Shown here one piece after another: positions 32,644 to 41,351 of a DNA stretch of 64,000 nucleotides. Source of the DNA: CAZGXI01 sp964529715 (GTDB lineage: Bacteria; Chloroflexota; Anaerolineae; Aggregatilineales; Ch27); assembly GCA_964529715.1 (NCBI GenBank), contig CAZGXI010000010.1, positions 58,557 to 122,556 on the forward strand, given 5' to 3'. The first letter of the stretch is position 1, and each line of letters begins with the position of its first letter. Below the pieces are notes generated by a model, which made no database searches, was not told where the DNA came from, and saw only the letters and a list, made by a program, of their open reading frames with translations. The position numbers and the translations under genes are program-made.

Positions 32644-33843
32644 ATGCCGATTCACTTCTCGCATCCCCGCACCAGAGAAATCGTCACCGCCAACCTGCAA
32701 CCGACGATCACGGTGATCTCGCCGCGCTACGCCGAAAGCTACAGCTTTGACCGCGCCGGGCGGTTGCTGAGCTTGTTCGTCGATGGGCGCAGCATCCAGC
32801 GCACCCTGGATCATCGCCTGTTGGTTCGTCAGAAAGATGCAGATGCGCGCAGGGTCGAACTCTCCCCGGACGAGCGCGACGCACTCCTGGCGCGTGTTTT
32901 CACCACGTTGCATGATCTGGCGAATTCGCTTCCCCAGGCCAGACTCACGCCGTCAGATGCGGCGGCCCTTGCTGCCGAACTGCACAACATCCTGGCGATG
33001 GGACCAGAGGCGCTGGCGGCAGACGGAGAAGCCTATCGACGGCTGTACCTGCCGGTGAGCATCCTGCCGCCGGACCAATATATGGCGCTGGTCGTCCAGG
33101 CGACCGAGGGTTGCTCGTGGAACCGCTGCACTTTCTGCGGGCTGTACCGGGACCGTCGATTTCGCATTCGCAGCGTGGAAGAGTTCCGGGCACACTGCCG
33201 CGCCGTGCGGGACTTCTTCGGCGCAGGGATCGGGCTACGGCGGGGCATCTTCCTGGCGGATGCCAACGCCCTGATCACTCCCCAGGAACGGCTACTGGCG
33301 CTGGTCCGCACGGTGCAGGAGGTGTTTGGTGAGCCGGGCCGCCCACGCCCGCTGTACTCGTTCGTCACGGCCTTCGATGTGGAACGCAAATCACAGGGCG
33401 ACTGGGCCGCCCTGCGCGACCTGGGCCTGCGCCGCGTGTACGTCGGGCTGGAAAGCGGTGATGATGAGCTATTGCGCTTCGTCAACAAGCCGGGCACGAC
33501 AGCGGACGCGATCCAGGCCGTGCGTGATCTCAAGGCGGCAGGCATCTCCGTCGGGGTGATCGCCATGATCGGACTGGGCGGGGATCGCTTCGCCGCGCAG
33601 CACACCGCCAACACCGTCGCCGCGATCCGCGTCATGCCGCTGGATCGGACCGACGTAATCTACCTCTCGCCTTACACCCCGGCCCCGCTGACGCCCTACC
33701 CGGCTCAGGCCGAGGCGGCGGGCATCCGACCACTGACGGCGCAACAGATCAGGGCGCAGACGCAGGCCGTTCGGGATGCACTGCGCGCGCACTTCCCACA
33801 GACCCGCATCGCGCCCTATTATGTCGAGGGGTTTGCGCTCTGA
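32644..33843 (+). CDS. Radical SAM protein with CX4CX2C cluster motif
   Basis: A 399-residue radical SAM protein. The cluster-binding motif is GCSWNRCTFC with cysteines 157, 162 and 165, a CX4CX2C spacing instead of the standard CX3CX2C. Around 140 N-terminal residues precede it, and downstream elements VYVGLESGDDELLRFVNKP and GVIAMIGLGGDR correspond to the later strands of the partial TIM barrel. No C-terminal cysteine-rich SPASM or B12 domain is seen. The reaction is unknown. It follows the EamA transporter closely, which might export or import a related metabolite, but that is only a positional hint. Confidence 0.85.
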   Translation: MPIHFSHPRTREIVTANLQPTITVISPRYAESYSFDRAGRLLSLFVDGRSIQRTLDHRLLVRQKDADARRVELSPDERDALLARVFTTLHDLANSLPQARLTPSDAAALAAELHNILAMGPEALAADGEAYRRLYLPVSILPPDQYMALVVQATEGCSWNRCTFCGLYRDRRFRIRSVEEFRAHCRAVRDFFGAGIGLRRGIFLADANALITPQERLLALVRTVQEVFGEPGRPRPLYSFVTAFDVERKSQGDWAALRDLGLRRVYVGLESGDDELLRFVNKPGTTADAIQAVRDLKAAGISVGVIAMIGLGGDRFAAQHTANTVAAIRVMPLDRTDVIYLSPYTPAPLTPYPAQAEAAGIRPLTAQQIRAQTQAVRDALRAHFPQTRIAPYYVEGFAL

Positions 33844-33846
33844 CCG

Positions 33847-35793
33847 TTACCCGGCGGGCGTCAGCGCGTCGATGACCGGCAGGTACACCTGCTCGTAAAG
33901 CTCCATCCGGTCGTCAGCGTTCGGGGATTGCAGCAGGATGATGTAAACCATCCCGCCACTTTCCGCCAGAGCCAGATCGAGCTGCAAGGCCTGCACTTCC
34001 AGTTCATAGAGCTGCCAGGTCAGGCCATTGGCTTCGCGGCTGCTCACACTGGCCGGGATTTCCATCCCCAACTGGCTGCCCAGCAGCCGCACCGCGTCGT
34101 CCACGCCACCGGGCATCGCCTGCTCGATCAGGACCGTCGTCCCCAGTGCATCGCCCCGGTAGACGCCCGGCGCGATCTCTTCCCAGCCGTCCGGCACCAG
34201 GCCGCTGAAACCGAACATCTCGCTCGTGAACGGCGACAGAGTCAGCCCGCCTTCTTGCGGCAGCGCGAAGGTCGGGCCGGTCATCTCGTCCAGACAGGCA
34301 GCGTCCGGCGCGGACATGGGGTCATTCAGAAAAGCCTGGGAGATGCTGCGGGCGCACGCGCTGGCGAGATTAACGCTGTGCCCCAGGCCGGGAAACTCGA
34401 AGAAATAGCTGTTACTCAACGCCTCCGCTACCTGACGCCCATATTCCGGCGGCGTCACCGGGTCGAACTCGCCGGAAAGCACCAGCGTCGGGACATCGCT
34501 GACAACCGGCTCTTTGACCGACGGATCGGCCTCTTGCACCGGCCAATTCTCACAGACGGCGAAAGCACTGTATTCGATGATCTGCTCCGGGTCGGCGGCG
34601 CCGCGCAACTGCGGCGGCAGCGCCATGATCTGCTCCAACAGGTCCGCTGGCGTGCGCCCGATCAGGTCTTCAGTGCAGAAAACCGAGTATTCCATACCCC
34701 GACTGAGTCCGTTCAGTGCCACCAGGAACGTACCGCCCAACTGGGTCATCAGGTCGTAATTGCCATCTCGCAGGTCGTAGATCGTCTGGGGCATCAGCGG
34801 GATGACGGGCGTCTGGTAGAGAAAGAATGCCAGGTAGGACGTCACCGCGTCGCCGGTGAGCAGGGCCGGGTGCGTTTCACCCGTCAACGGATTGGTCAGT
34901 GTAACGGCCACCGGATCAGCGTTCAGGCGGTCGATCACCTCGAACAGCACGCCGCGCAGGTCAGGGTAAGCCGCGTTGCAGGCTTCGTCGGCGGCGCAGG
35001 CGTCGATCAGGCGCATCAGGGCATTCGAGACGGTGGTATAGCCATCGACGAACAGGCTGCCTGACAACGGCAGCACCGAGTCGATGATCGCGCTGCGGAC
35101 GGCTTCGGGATGGTCGCGCAGGGTCGCCTGAGCCAGCATCGAGCCGTAGGAGATGCCCAGCAGGTTGACCTGATCGTAGCCGAGCGCGATACGGATGTCA
35201 TTCACGTCAGCGGCGTTCTGCGTGGTGTTGAACGCCGACAGGTTGTAGCCCTCTGCCACCAGACGGTCACGGCAGGCCATCGTGGCCTGGAACTGTTCTT
35301 CAAGCGCCGCGTCAGGATCGGCGTTGTTCAGCAGTTCGAGCGCCGCCGCTTCCCATTCCGGGCATTCCAGCGCCGGCTCAGAAAAACCCACCCCCCGTTG
35401 ATCAAATACAATAAAGTCCCGCTCCGGCGACAACACTCCCAACAGCGAGGCGAGGGTAACGGCATTCATAATCGCTTTCTCGCCAGGACCGCCGGCCAGC
35501 ATCATCAGCGGATCGGGCAGCCGATCTTCAACCGAACTGCGGAACACGGCAACAGCCAGGCGGACCGTCGCGTCGTTGGCCGGATCGCTGCGATCCTCCG
35601 GCACAACGACATAGCCACACTCGACAGTTAAGCCTTCTGGCACATTGAACCAGCAGTCAGTCGGCTCGAAGCGGGGTAAAGCATCTTCCTGCGCGTGAAC
35701 GGCGGCGGGCGCGGGAGCAACCCCGACAAACACCAGGCCGATGATCAGGCTGATCAACAGGGCCAAACGAACGCAGCGTTGGCACATAGACAT
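33847..35793 (-). CDS. Secreted alpha/beta hydrolase (TAP/SlpD-like peptidase family)
   Basis: A 648-residue protein with a signal peptide (about 1-35, cleavage near AAVHAQ). The oxyanion segment LAGGPGEKA, DQRGVGFSEP, the nucleophile elbow GISYGSM (Ser 215), the acid in SGEFDPVTPPEYG and the histidine in GLGHSVNL define a complete catalytic triad with the C-terminal TAP-like domain (PF08386 type). Family members cleave N-terminal tripeptides or proline; the true substrate is unknown. A further C-terminal region of about 120 residues follows the fold and lacks recognised motifs. AGGAG lies 10 nt before the ATG. It is exported and probably acts outside the membrane. Confidence 0.88.
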   Translation of the reverse strand: MSMCQRCVRLALLISLIIGLVFVGVAPAPAAVHAQEDALPRFEPTDCWFNVPEGLTVECGYVVVPEDRSDPANDATVRLAVAVFRSSVEDRLPDPLMMLAGGPGEKAIMNAVTLASLLGVLSPERDFIVFDQRGVGFSEPALECPEWEAAALELLNNADPDAALEEQFQATMACRDRLVAEGYNLSAFNTTQNAADVNDIRIALGYDQVNLLGISYGSMLAQATLRDHPEAVRSAIIDSVLPLSGSLFVDGYTTVSNALMRLIDACAADEACNAAYPDLRGVLFEVIDRLNADPVAVTLTNPLTGETHPALLTGDAVTSYLAFFLYQTPVIPLMPQTIYDLRDGNYDLMTQLGGTFLVALNGLSRGMEYSVFCTEDLIGRTPADLLEQIMALPPQLRGAADPEQIIEYSAFAVCENWPVQEADPSVKEPVVSDVPTLVLSGEFDPVTPPEYGRQVAEALSNSYFFEFPGLGHSVNLASACARSISQAFLNDPMSAPDAACLDEMTGPTFALPQEGGLTLSPFTSEMFGFSGLVPDGWEEIAPGVYRGDALGTTVLIEQAMPGGVDDAVRLLGSQLGMEIPASVSSREANGLTWQLYELEVQALQLDLALAESGGMVYIILLQSPNADDRMELYEQVYLPVIDALTPAG

Positions 35794-35858
35794 GGCTTTG
35801 CTCTCCTTATCTTGAAGCCGAGTCAGAACACAGCATAACCTGCTTATATTTCAGCAGC

Positions 35859-35937
35859 CTTTTTATCTACGGTCTCTTTCGCCAAAAGTTGTGCCCCCGA
35901 TAGACTACACCACGAACAGCGACCGTAGATGAAAAAG
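35859..35937. repeat. Long inverted repeat flanking the operon end
   Basis: CTTTTTATCTACGGTC (35859-35874) pairs with GACCGTAGATGAAAAAG (35921-35937), a 16-bp stem with one bulged base and a loop of about 46 nt. It overlaps the T-tract of the neighbouring terminator. It lies between two minus-strand genes; no gene is seen in the 35794-36010 gap. Confidence 0.5.
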
Positions 35938-35963
35938 CCCCCCGTACTAAATCACCGGGAGGC
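35931..35963 (-). terminator. Intrinsic terminator of the glycosylation operon
   Basis: On the minus strand GCCTCCCG pairs with CGGGGGGC (35956-35963 and 35937-35944, one wobble), followed by TTTTTC. It lies 48 nt past the stop of the Agl23-NHL gene. Confidence 0.8.
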
Positions 35964-36010
35964 AAAATCCACTCGGACCGGCAGGATATTGGACGACTGC
36001 CCTCAAGGCA

Positions 36011-39000
36011 TTAACCGGCAGATGCGGGAGTCATTTCCTCGGTTGGCTCAATAGTCGGTTCGACCGTCGGCTCTGCCGTCGCTTCATCGGTCGGCAGCGC
36101 GGTGACTTCCTCGGTTGCTTCTTCAGTCAGAACGGCGGTCGGTTCTTCCGTCGATTCGTCAGTCGGCAGCACCGTGACCTCTTCCGTTGCCTCGACCGGC
36201 TGCGGCGGCAAGACCGCGATCTCGTCCCAGGGTTCAAAGCGCAAGATGCGCGACGCACCTGCGTCGGCGACAAATACACGCCCCAATGCATCGATGGCGA
36301 TGCCGGCGGCGATATTGATCTGCGTCGTGTTAAGCTGTTCTTCACCCGGCTGGCCGAAACTGCCCAGCAGGGTGCCGAAGAAATCGTAGACCAGCACGCG
36401 CGATGCATCTGGATCGACGACGTAAAGCTGCCCACGCGCCTCGTCCAGCGCCAGGTACGGCCGGTTGCCCTGGTCGCCATACCAAGCGTTGACCATCCAA
36501 CTGGTGAGGTATCGACCGGAGCGGTCAAAAACCTGGATGCGGCGATTCCACGTATCGGCCACGAACAGGCGTCCATCCGAATGGAGCGCCAGGCCGACCG
36601 GCTCGTTCAACTGCCCGGCGCCTGCTCCACCGCTGCTGCTGCCGATGTCACGCACGAATTCCCCATCGGACGTGTATACGCGAATGCGCTTATTGCCCGT
36701 ATCGGCCACGTAGACCCAACCTTCCGAGTCCACCGCCACATCACGCGGCCCCCAGAAATCATAGGGACCGACAGCCGCTTCCAGTTGGCCCAGTTGCCCC
36801 CATTCACGGATGAACTCGCCCTGCGCCGTGAAGACCTGGATGCGGTGGTTCCATGTGTCGGCCACGTAGACATCACCGTTCGGCCCAACGGCCACGCCCC
36901 AGGGCTGGTTGAATGTTCCAGGAGACGCAGCTCCACCATCGGGAAGGGTGGCGGAACCCCAGCTGAACAGGTAATTACCCTCCAGGTCGAACGCCTGAAT
37001 GCGGTGATTCAGACTGTCTGCCACATACAGGACGCCGTCCGGCGAGATCGCCAGGTCACGCGGGTGATTGAGCTGTCCCGGCTGTCCGCCCTGCACGCCG
37101 CCCCACACCAGTGACGCAGCGCGCGGAACCCACAGATCGGCCTCGGACGTGTCGAACTCGCTGACGACCTCGGCGCCCACGCCCATATCCCAGATTTGGG
37201 CCGCCACATCCTTACGCACATAAAAATGCATCCGGTCGGAAACCGGCCAGGAGGCCGTGTCGAAATTTGTGCCGACGGCCTGTCCGTAGGTCGTATAATC
37301 GCGTCTCCACCAGATGTCCCACATCCCGCGCCGGATGTTCGCCGCCGTCGTGTTGGCCGGATTCAGGTCCCAGGCGTTATCCAGACGGTCTATCGTCAGG
37401 TTGAAGTAATCCTGCATTGGCCACCACATGCGGACGTAGCTGAAGTGATAGTAGCGGTCGCCCAGCAAGGGTTCCACACGCGCCCGCCCGGCCTCGCTCA
37501 CCACCACCGCCACTGCGTCGTCGAGCACCTGCACGCTGGGATTGCTGCCGAAGTACACCGCATTGCGGTAATTGCGGAAGTACCAGCTTGACGGCCATGC
37601 CTCGTCGCCGTAAGCCACGCGGATGTTGAGGCCATCGGTCGTGCGGCGGCTGAACTCCTCGATCTCGTTCATGACTGTACGGAAAGCCGGACCGGAATGC
37701 GCATAGACCAGGAATTCGGTGGCGTAGTCGTAGTTGACGAAGCACGCCATCAGGGCAAAGCGCAGCGTGATGAATGCCAGCAGGATGCCCGCGCCGGTCA
37801 TCAATGTCCGCCACGTTTGTCCCCAACCGATACGTCCTACCACCCGCGCGATGACGTAGACCGCCCCTGCCGCCGTGAGGAACGCCGCCAGCCACACCCC
37901 CGTCTGCATCAACTGCGGCTGCGTCAGTCCCTGAAAAGGATACTGTCCACCGAACCAGGGCAGCACCACTTGGGCAAACGCAATCAGGAACAGCGGTGCG
38001 AGGATCAACAATTGCCAGCCACAACGTCGGAAGGTGGGCCAGCGAATCTCCTCGATGATGCGCCCACCGTACCAGCCAGCCAACAAAATCAGGGGCACGG
38101 TGATGTGCGTCGTCAGCCAGGGCATCTTCTCCCCGGCCAACGTGAGGACAAAAATCTCCATCACGGCCCAATAGGCGACAAACAGCAGAAACGGCACGCG
38201 GTTATCCAGCCGTTCGGCGGCAGGCACCTCCGCCGGGATCGGCAGGGACTCGTCATCCACCACCCCGGATACAGGGCTTTCTTTTGTCTCCCCAGGTAGC
38301 GCTTCCACCGTCAGGGCCGTCGTCTGGCGCTCGCCGGAGATCAGTGTCACATCCGCCACTCCTACATCGCCCGCTGCGGATTCGGCATTCCCGATCTCAA
38401 GGCCGGCATCACGGCTGCGACGCCAGAAGCGCCACATCTGCGTGAGGCCGAAGACGCCTGCCGCCAGCGCCCCGATAAGCGGCAAGAACTCGTAGAACGG
38501 CGTCATGATCAGGATGTAATAGTACTGCGGCTGGTTGCCGCGCCGGACCTCCTGCTGTTCCAACCAATAACCCAGGCTGCCGATCATGCCGCTGGCAAGG
38601 CCCTGGCCGTTGGTGAACATGGTGGTGAAGAAAAAGACGAAGATCGCCATAAAGATGGCTGTCGCCGCCAGCCAGACGCGCCAATTCCAGGCCAGCCCTG
38701 CCGCCACCGACACCGCCGCGAAGGGAATAAACGTTACAATGGCGCGGACAATCCCCTCGCTCGTGTAATCCGTCGGTCTGGCTCCAGCCGCATAGATAGC
38801 GATGGCCGTCAGCCAGGGCAGGATGAGCGACCCCATAATCATCAGCACATCGAAAACTTTGAACGCCTTGAGTTTGTCGAAGAAGCCCATCAACCGCCCG
38901 ACCACCGCCAGCGCCGCCGCCAATGCGCCCACGACCCAGGCCAGGATGATCGGCCCATTGTTCACCACGCCAGTCGTGACCGATTGTGGCGCGTTCGGAT

Positions 39001-40039
39001 CGGCAGGCGTTGCCAGTGACGGTTCGATGCGCGTCTTTTCTTCCAGCACCAACAACAGTAAGCACGTGACCGTCGCCACCAGGACGATCAGGACGACCTC
39101 GCGCCAGGGGAAGCGCCGGCCCGATCCCCGCAAGGCCCAGACCGCACTGCCGACCAGCGCCGCGCCCAGGATGATCAGCAGCGCCAGCGTCCACACGATA
39201 AATCGCTCAAACATGCGCTGCGATAGGATGTAAAACCCTCCAGTGGTAGACCACATCTGGGCCGGCGGCAGGATCGAGAGGATCACCACCATACCCAGCG
39301 CAGCGATAATGCCCAAGATGATCCCGACAGTCAGCAAGTAGAACAGCGTGCGTGCGGCGCGCGCCTTCCAATACGCCTGTGCAAGCTGGATCACCCAGTA
39401 CAGGGTGAGAAAACTGCCGAAGATAGCGATATAGAAGAAGGCCACTTCCTTCGAGGCCAACGAGAGGATCATGCTCCCGGCCAACAGGTATAGCCAGTAG
39501 GCTTTGCCCCGAACACGTTCTGCTCCATCCACATACTGAAAGATGGCATAGAACATCAGCAGCGTGTAAAAGATGGACGGCGTATCTTCGCGGATGTAGC
39601 GCCCGTAGTACATCAGCATCGGCGAGATGAGGAACATCACCGACGTCAGCAGCGCCCCCGTCCGGCCCAGCCAGCGCCGCCACAAGATCGGCATCAACAC
39701 TATCAGCACACTGAGAATGGCAGGGTAAATGCGCGCCGAGTAGTCATTGTCGCCGAACAGCAGGTAGAAAAATGCCGTCATGTGGAACAGCACCGGCCCA
39801 TGCATCAGCGGCGTGTGCTGAAAGTTGCCGCTGCGGTACAGGTCCCACGAAAATTTGGTGTGTAGACTTTCATCGTGGCTCATCACGCGGTCGCCCAGGT
39901 TGACGAAGCGCGTGAACACCGCCACTATAAAAATGATCGCGTAGGCGAGCGCCTCCCAGTTAACCAGGTAAACGCGCGCCAGAAAACGGTCAAATGCGTG
40001 CGGCTTTTCGGGGGAAGAAACGGATTCCAGGGTCGTCAT
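36011..40039 (-). CDS. Agl23-type membrane glycosyltransferase fused to a six-bladed NHL propeller
   Basis: A 1342-residue protein. Residues 25-560 are a multi-helix GT39/PMT-like domain of the Agl23 (TIGR03663) type: the first extracytoplasmic loop has the catalytic HDES (55-58) and the second REDTPS (150-155) acidic motif. A hydrophilic loop (about 560-620) and more helices follow. Residues of about 975-1275 form six NHL repeats with YVADSLNHRIQAF, YVADTWNHRIQVF and four similar units, presumably outside the membrane. The C-terminal 60 residues are a Thr/Glu/Pro-rich tail with near repeats of EEVTALPTDE. Agl23 proteins are linked to archaeal N-glycosylation; the propeller suggests a ligand- or protein-binding role. 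It is the last gene of the operon. Confidence 0.85.
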   Translation of the reverse strand: MTTLESVSSPEKPHAFDRFLARVYLVNWEALAYAIIFIVAVFTRFVNLGDRVMSHDESLHTKFSWDLYRSGNFQHTPLMHGPVLFHMTAFFYLLFGDNDYSARIYPAILSVLIVLMPILWRRWLGRTGALLTSVMFLISPMLMYYGRYIREDTPSIFYTLLMFYAIFQYVDGAERVRGKAYWLYLLAGSMILSLASKEVAFFYIAIFGSFLTLYWVIQLAQAYWKARAARTLFYLLTVGIILGIIAALGMVVILSILPPAQMWSTTGGFYILSQRMFERFIVWTLALLIILGAALVGSAVWALRGSGRRFPWREVVLIVLVATVTCLLLLVLEEKTRIEPSLATPADPNAPQSVTTGVVNNGPIILAWVVGALAAALAVVGRLMGFFDKLKAFKVFDVLMIMGSLILPWLTAIAIYAAGARPTDYTSEGIVRAIVTFIPFAAVSVAAGLAWNWRVWLAATAIFMAIFVFFFTTMFTNGQGLASGMIGSLGYWLEQQEVRRGNQPQYYYILIMTPFYEFLPLIGALAAGVFGLTQMWRFWRRSRDAGLEIGNAESAAGDVGVADVTLISGERQTTALTVEALPGETKESPVSGVVDDESLPIPAEVPAAERLDNRVPFLLFVAYWAVMEIFVLTLAGEKMPWLTTHITVPLILLAGWYGGRIIEEIRWPTFRRCGWQLLILAPLFLIAFAQVVLPWFGGQYPFQGLTQPQLMQTGVWLAAFLTAAGAVYVIARVVGRIGWGQTWRTLMTGAGILLAFITLRFALMACFVNYDYATEFLVYAHSGPAFRTVMNEIEEFSRRTTDGLNIRVAYGDEAWPSSWYFRNYRNAVYFGSNPSVQVLDDAVAVVVSEAGRARVEPLLGDRYYHFSYVRMWWPMQDYFNLTIDRLDNAWDLNPANTTAANIRRGMWDIWWRRDYTTYGQAVGTNFDTASWPVSDRMHFYVRKDVAAQIWDMGVGAEVVSEFDTSEADLWVPRAASLVWGGVQGGQPGQLNHPRDLAISPDGVLYVADSLNHRIQAFDLEGNYLFSWGSATLPDGGAASPGTFNQPWGVAVGPNGDVYVADTWNHRIQVFTAQGEFIREWGQLGQLEAAVGPYDFWGPRDVAVDSEGWVYVADTGNKRIRVYTSDGEFVRDIGSSSGGAGAGQLNEPVGLALHSDGRLFVADTWNRRIQVFDRSGRYLTSWMVNAWYGDQGNRPYLALDEARGQLYVVDPDASRVLVYDFFGTLLGSFGQPGEEQLNTTQINIAAGIAIDALGRVFVADAGASRILRFEPWDEIAVLPPQPVEATEEVTVLPTDESTEEPTAVLTEEATEEVTALPTDEATAEPTVEPTIEPTEEMTPASAG

Positions 40040-40084
40040 GGTTTTTTCCAGAACTCTTCAGGGCTGACCTGTGACACACCAGGG

Positions 40085-40615
40085 TCATTGCATCGGCGTT
40101 GCGGCGATAGGGGCCGGCAACGGGTCGAGGTCGGGAGGCTCGGTCGCCATTTCAAAACGCTGCGCCACCGCCGTCGGCGATGCCAGGGCAAAAACCGGCC
40201 CGTCGGTGCTTCCCGGCGTGGCTGTCGCTACCAGCAGATACGGAGCCGGTTGGCTGGGCGCTGCCATGCCCGGCGCGTGCGGACTTGCCAGCGTCGGCGC
40301 AACGATTGCCAGGGCGAGCATCAACAACGCCATACCCACACCCGGCAGAGTACGCCACCGTTCGGCCCGCATCCCATGCGCTGAGTTTGGGCAGGCCGCA
40401 TCCAGAATGCCCGGCAGCAACCGCGTCAATTGCGCCGGGCGGGGACTGCCAAAGGCAGGCATCTGCGCTTCCAGCAAACGGGCCAGTTCTCGTTCCCGGA
40501 CCAGCGCCGTGTGACAACGGTCACAAACGCGCGTATGGCGTTCGACCCGCTGGCGCAGATGTGGCGGCAATTCGCGGTGCAGATAAGCAGTCAGCAAGTG
40601 ATCGACGTGTCGCAT
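40085..40615 (-). CDS. Anti-sigma factor with putative zinc finger (zf-HC2)
   Basis: A 176-residue protein. The N-terminal HCC-type zinc-finger motif HTRVCDRC (27-34) with upstream helix LLTAYLHRELPP is typical of zf-HC2 anti-sigma domains. A single membrane helix (about 90-112, VGMALLMLALAIVAPTLA) separates it from a Pro/Ala/Thr-rich exterior part. It sits right after an ECF sigma gene, so it probably sequesters that sigma factor at the membrane and releases it on an envelope signal. The 101-bp gap from the sigma gene has a GC-rich palindromic patch but no clear promoter. Confidence 0.85.
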   Translation of the reverse strand: MRHVDHLLTAYLHRELPPHLRQRVERHTRVCDRCHTALVRERELARLLEAQMPAFGSPRPAQLTRLLPGILDAACPNSAHGMRAERWRTLPGVGMALLMLALAIVAPTLASPHAPGMAAPSQPAPYLLVATATPGSTDGPVFALASPTAVAQRFEMATEPPDLDPLPAPIAATPMQ

Positions 40616-40716
40616 TCCAACGCTTGGCTTTCAACCCTCTATCCACAAGGCCAGCATATTTGGGCCGGCCATGATCAAGTAGAACTCAAAACGCTAAACT
40701 CAGCACACTGCACTTT

Positions 40717-41349
40717 CTAAAAACCCCACAGTTCTTCCAGCAGCATATCGCCTACCGGTCCCAACGTCTCCATCAGGGCAGCGTGGGCCAGCCGGATGCG
40801 GCTTTCCGCCGTTTTTTGCGGGCAATCTAGCACGTCGGCCATCTCGCGGTAAGTCAGGCCCTGCCCATAGCGTAATGCCACCGCCTCACGCAGCCGGGGC
40901 GAAAGGCCCGCCAGCGCCCGCGCCAGCGCATCTCGCACGTCAGACCGGGCCAACGCCGCTTCAGGCGTCTCCTGAGCCGGGCCAGCCGGTTCCTGGCCGA
41001 GATTCAGCAGTTCACCCAGGTCCACCAGCGGCAGCAGCTTGCGCCGCCGCATATTCCGGCAGCGGCTCACCGTGATCGTGTAGAGCCAGGTGCGAAAGGC
41101 GCCGCGCGCCGGGTCATACTGGCGCAGGCTGCGAAAGGCGTAGATGAACGCCTCTTGCAGCACATCCTCGGCGTCCTGCACATCTAACAGGATGCTATAC
41201 GCCAGACGGTACAGGCGAGCCGCGTAAGCATGGTAAAGTTCGGCGTAAGCCGTCTGGTCGCCAGAGAGACAACGCGTGATCAGGGCATGTATCCCTGTCT
41301 CGTCCCGACCATCCGGCGTGTAGGTCACGTCTGTCATCGCCTTATACAT
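40717..41349 (-). CDS. ECF-type RNA polymerase sigma factor
   Basis: A 210-residue sigma-70-family factor of the extracytoplasmic-function group. Region 2 is seen in LYRLAYSILLDVQDAEDVLQEAFIYAFRSL with the FRTWLYTITVSRCRNM segment, and region 4 helix-turn-helix in GLTYREMADVLDCPQKTAESRI. Regions 1.1 and 3 are absent, as usual for the group. Start options are ATG 41349 or ATG 41337; the first begins 2 nt after the preceding gene's stop, indicating co-transcription with the glycosylation genes. The partner anti-sigma factor follows. It probably controls this operon or other envelope genes. Confidence 0.92.
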   Translation of the reverse strand: MYKAMTDVTYTPDGRDETGIHALITRCLSGDQTAYAELYHAYAARLYRLAYSILLDVQDAEDVLQEAFIYAFRSLRQYDPARGAFRTWLYTITVSRCRNMRRRKLLPLVDLGELLNLGQEPAGPAQETPEAALARSDVRDALARALAGLSPRLREAVALRYGQGLTYREMADVLDCPQKTAESRIRLAHAALMETLGPVGDMLLEELWGF

Positions 41350-41351
41350 CC

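Noticed and set aside
31500..32750. A 416-codon plus-strand frame over the EamA gene
   Set aside because: It is Arg/Pro/His-rich shadow sequence in another frame of the transporter gene.
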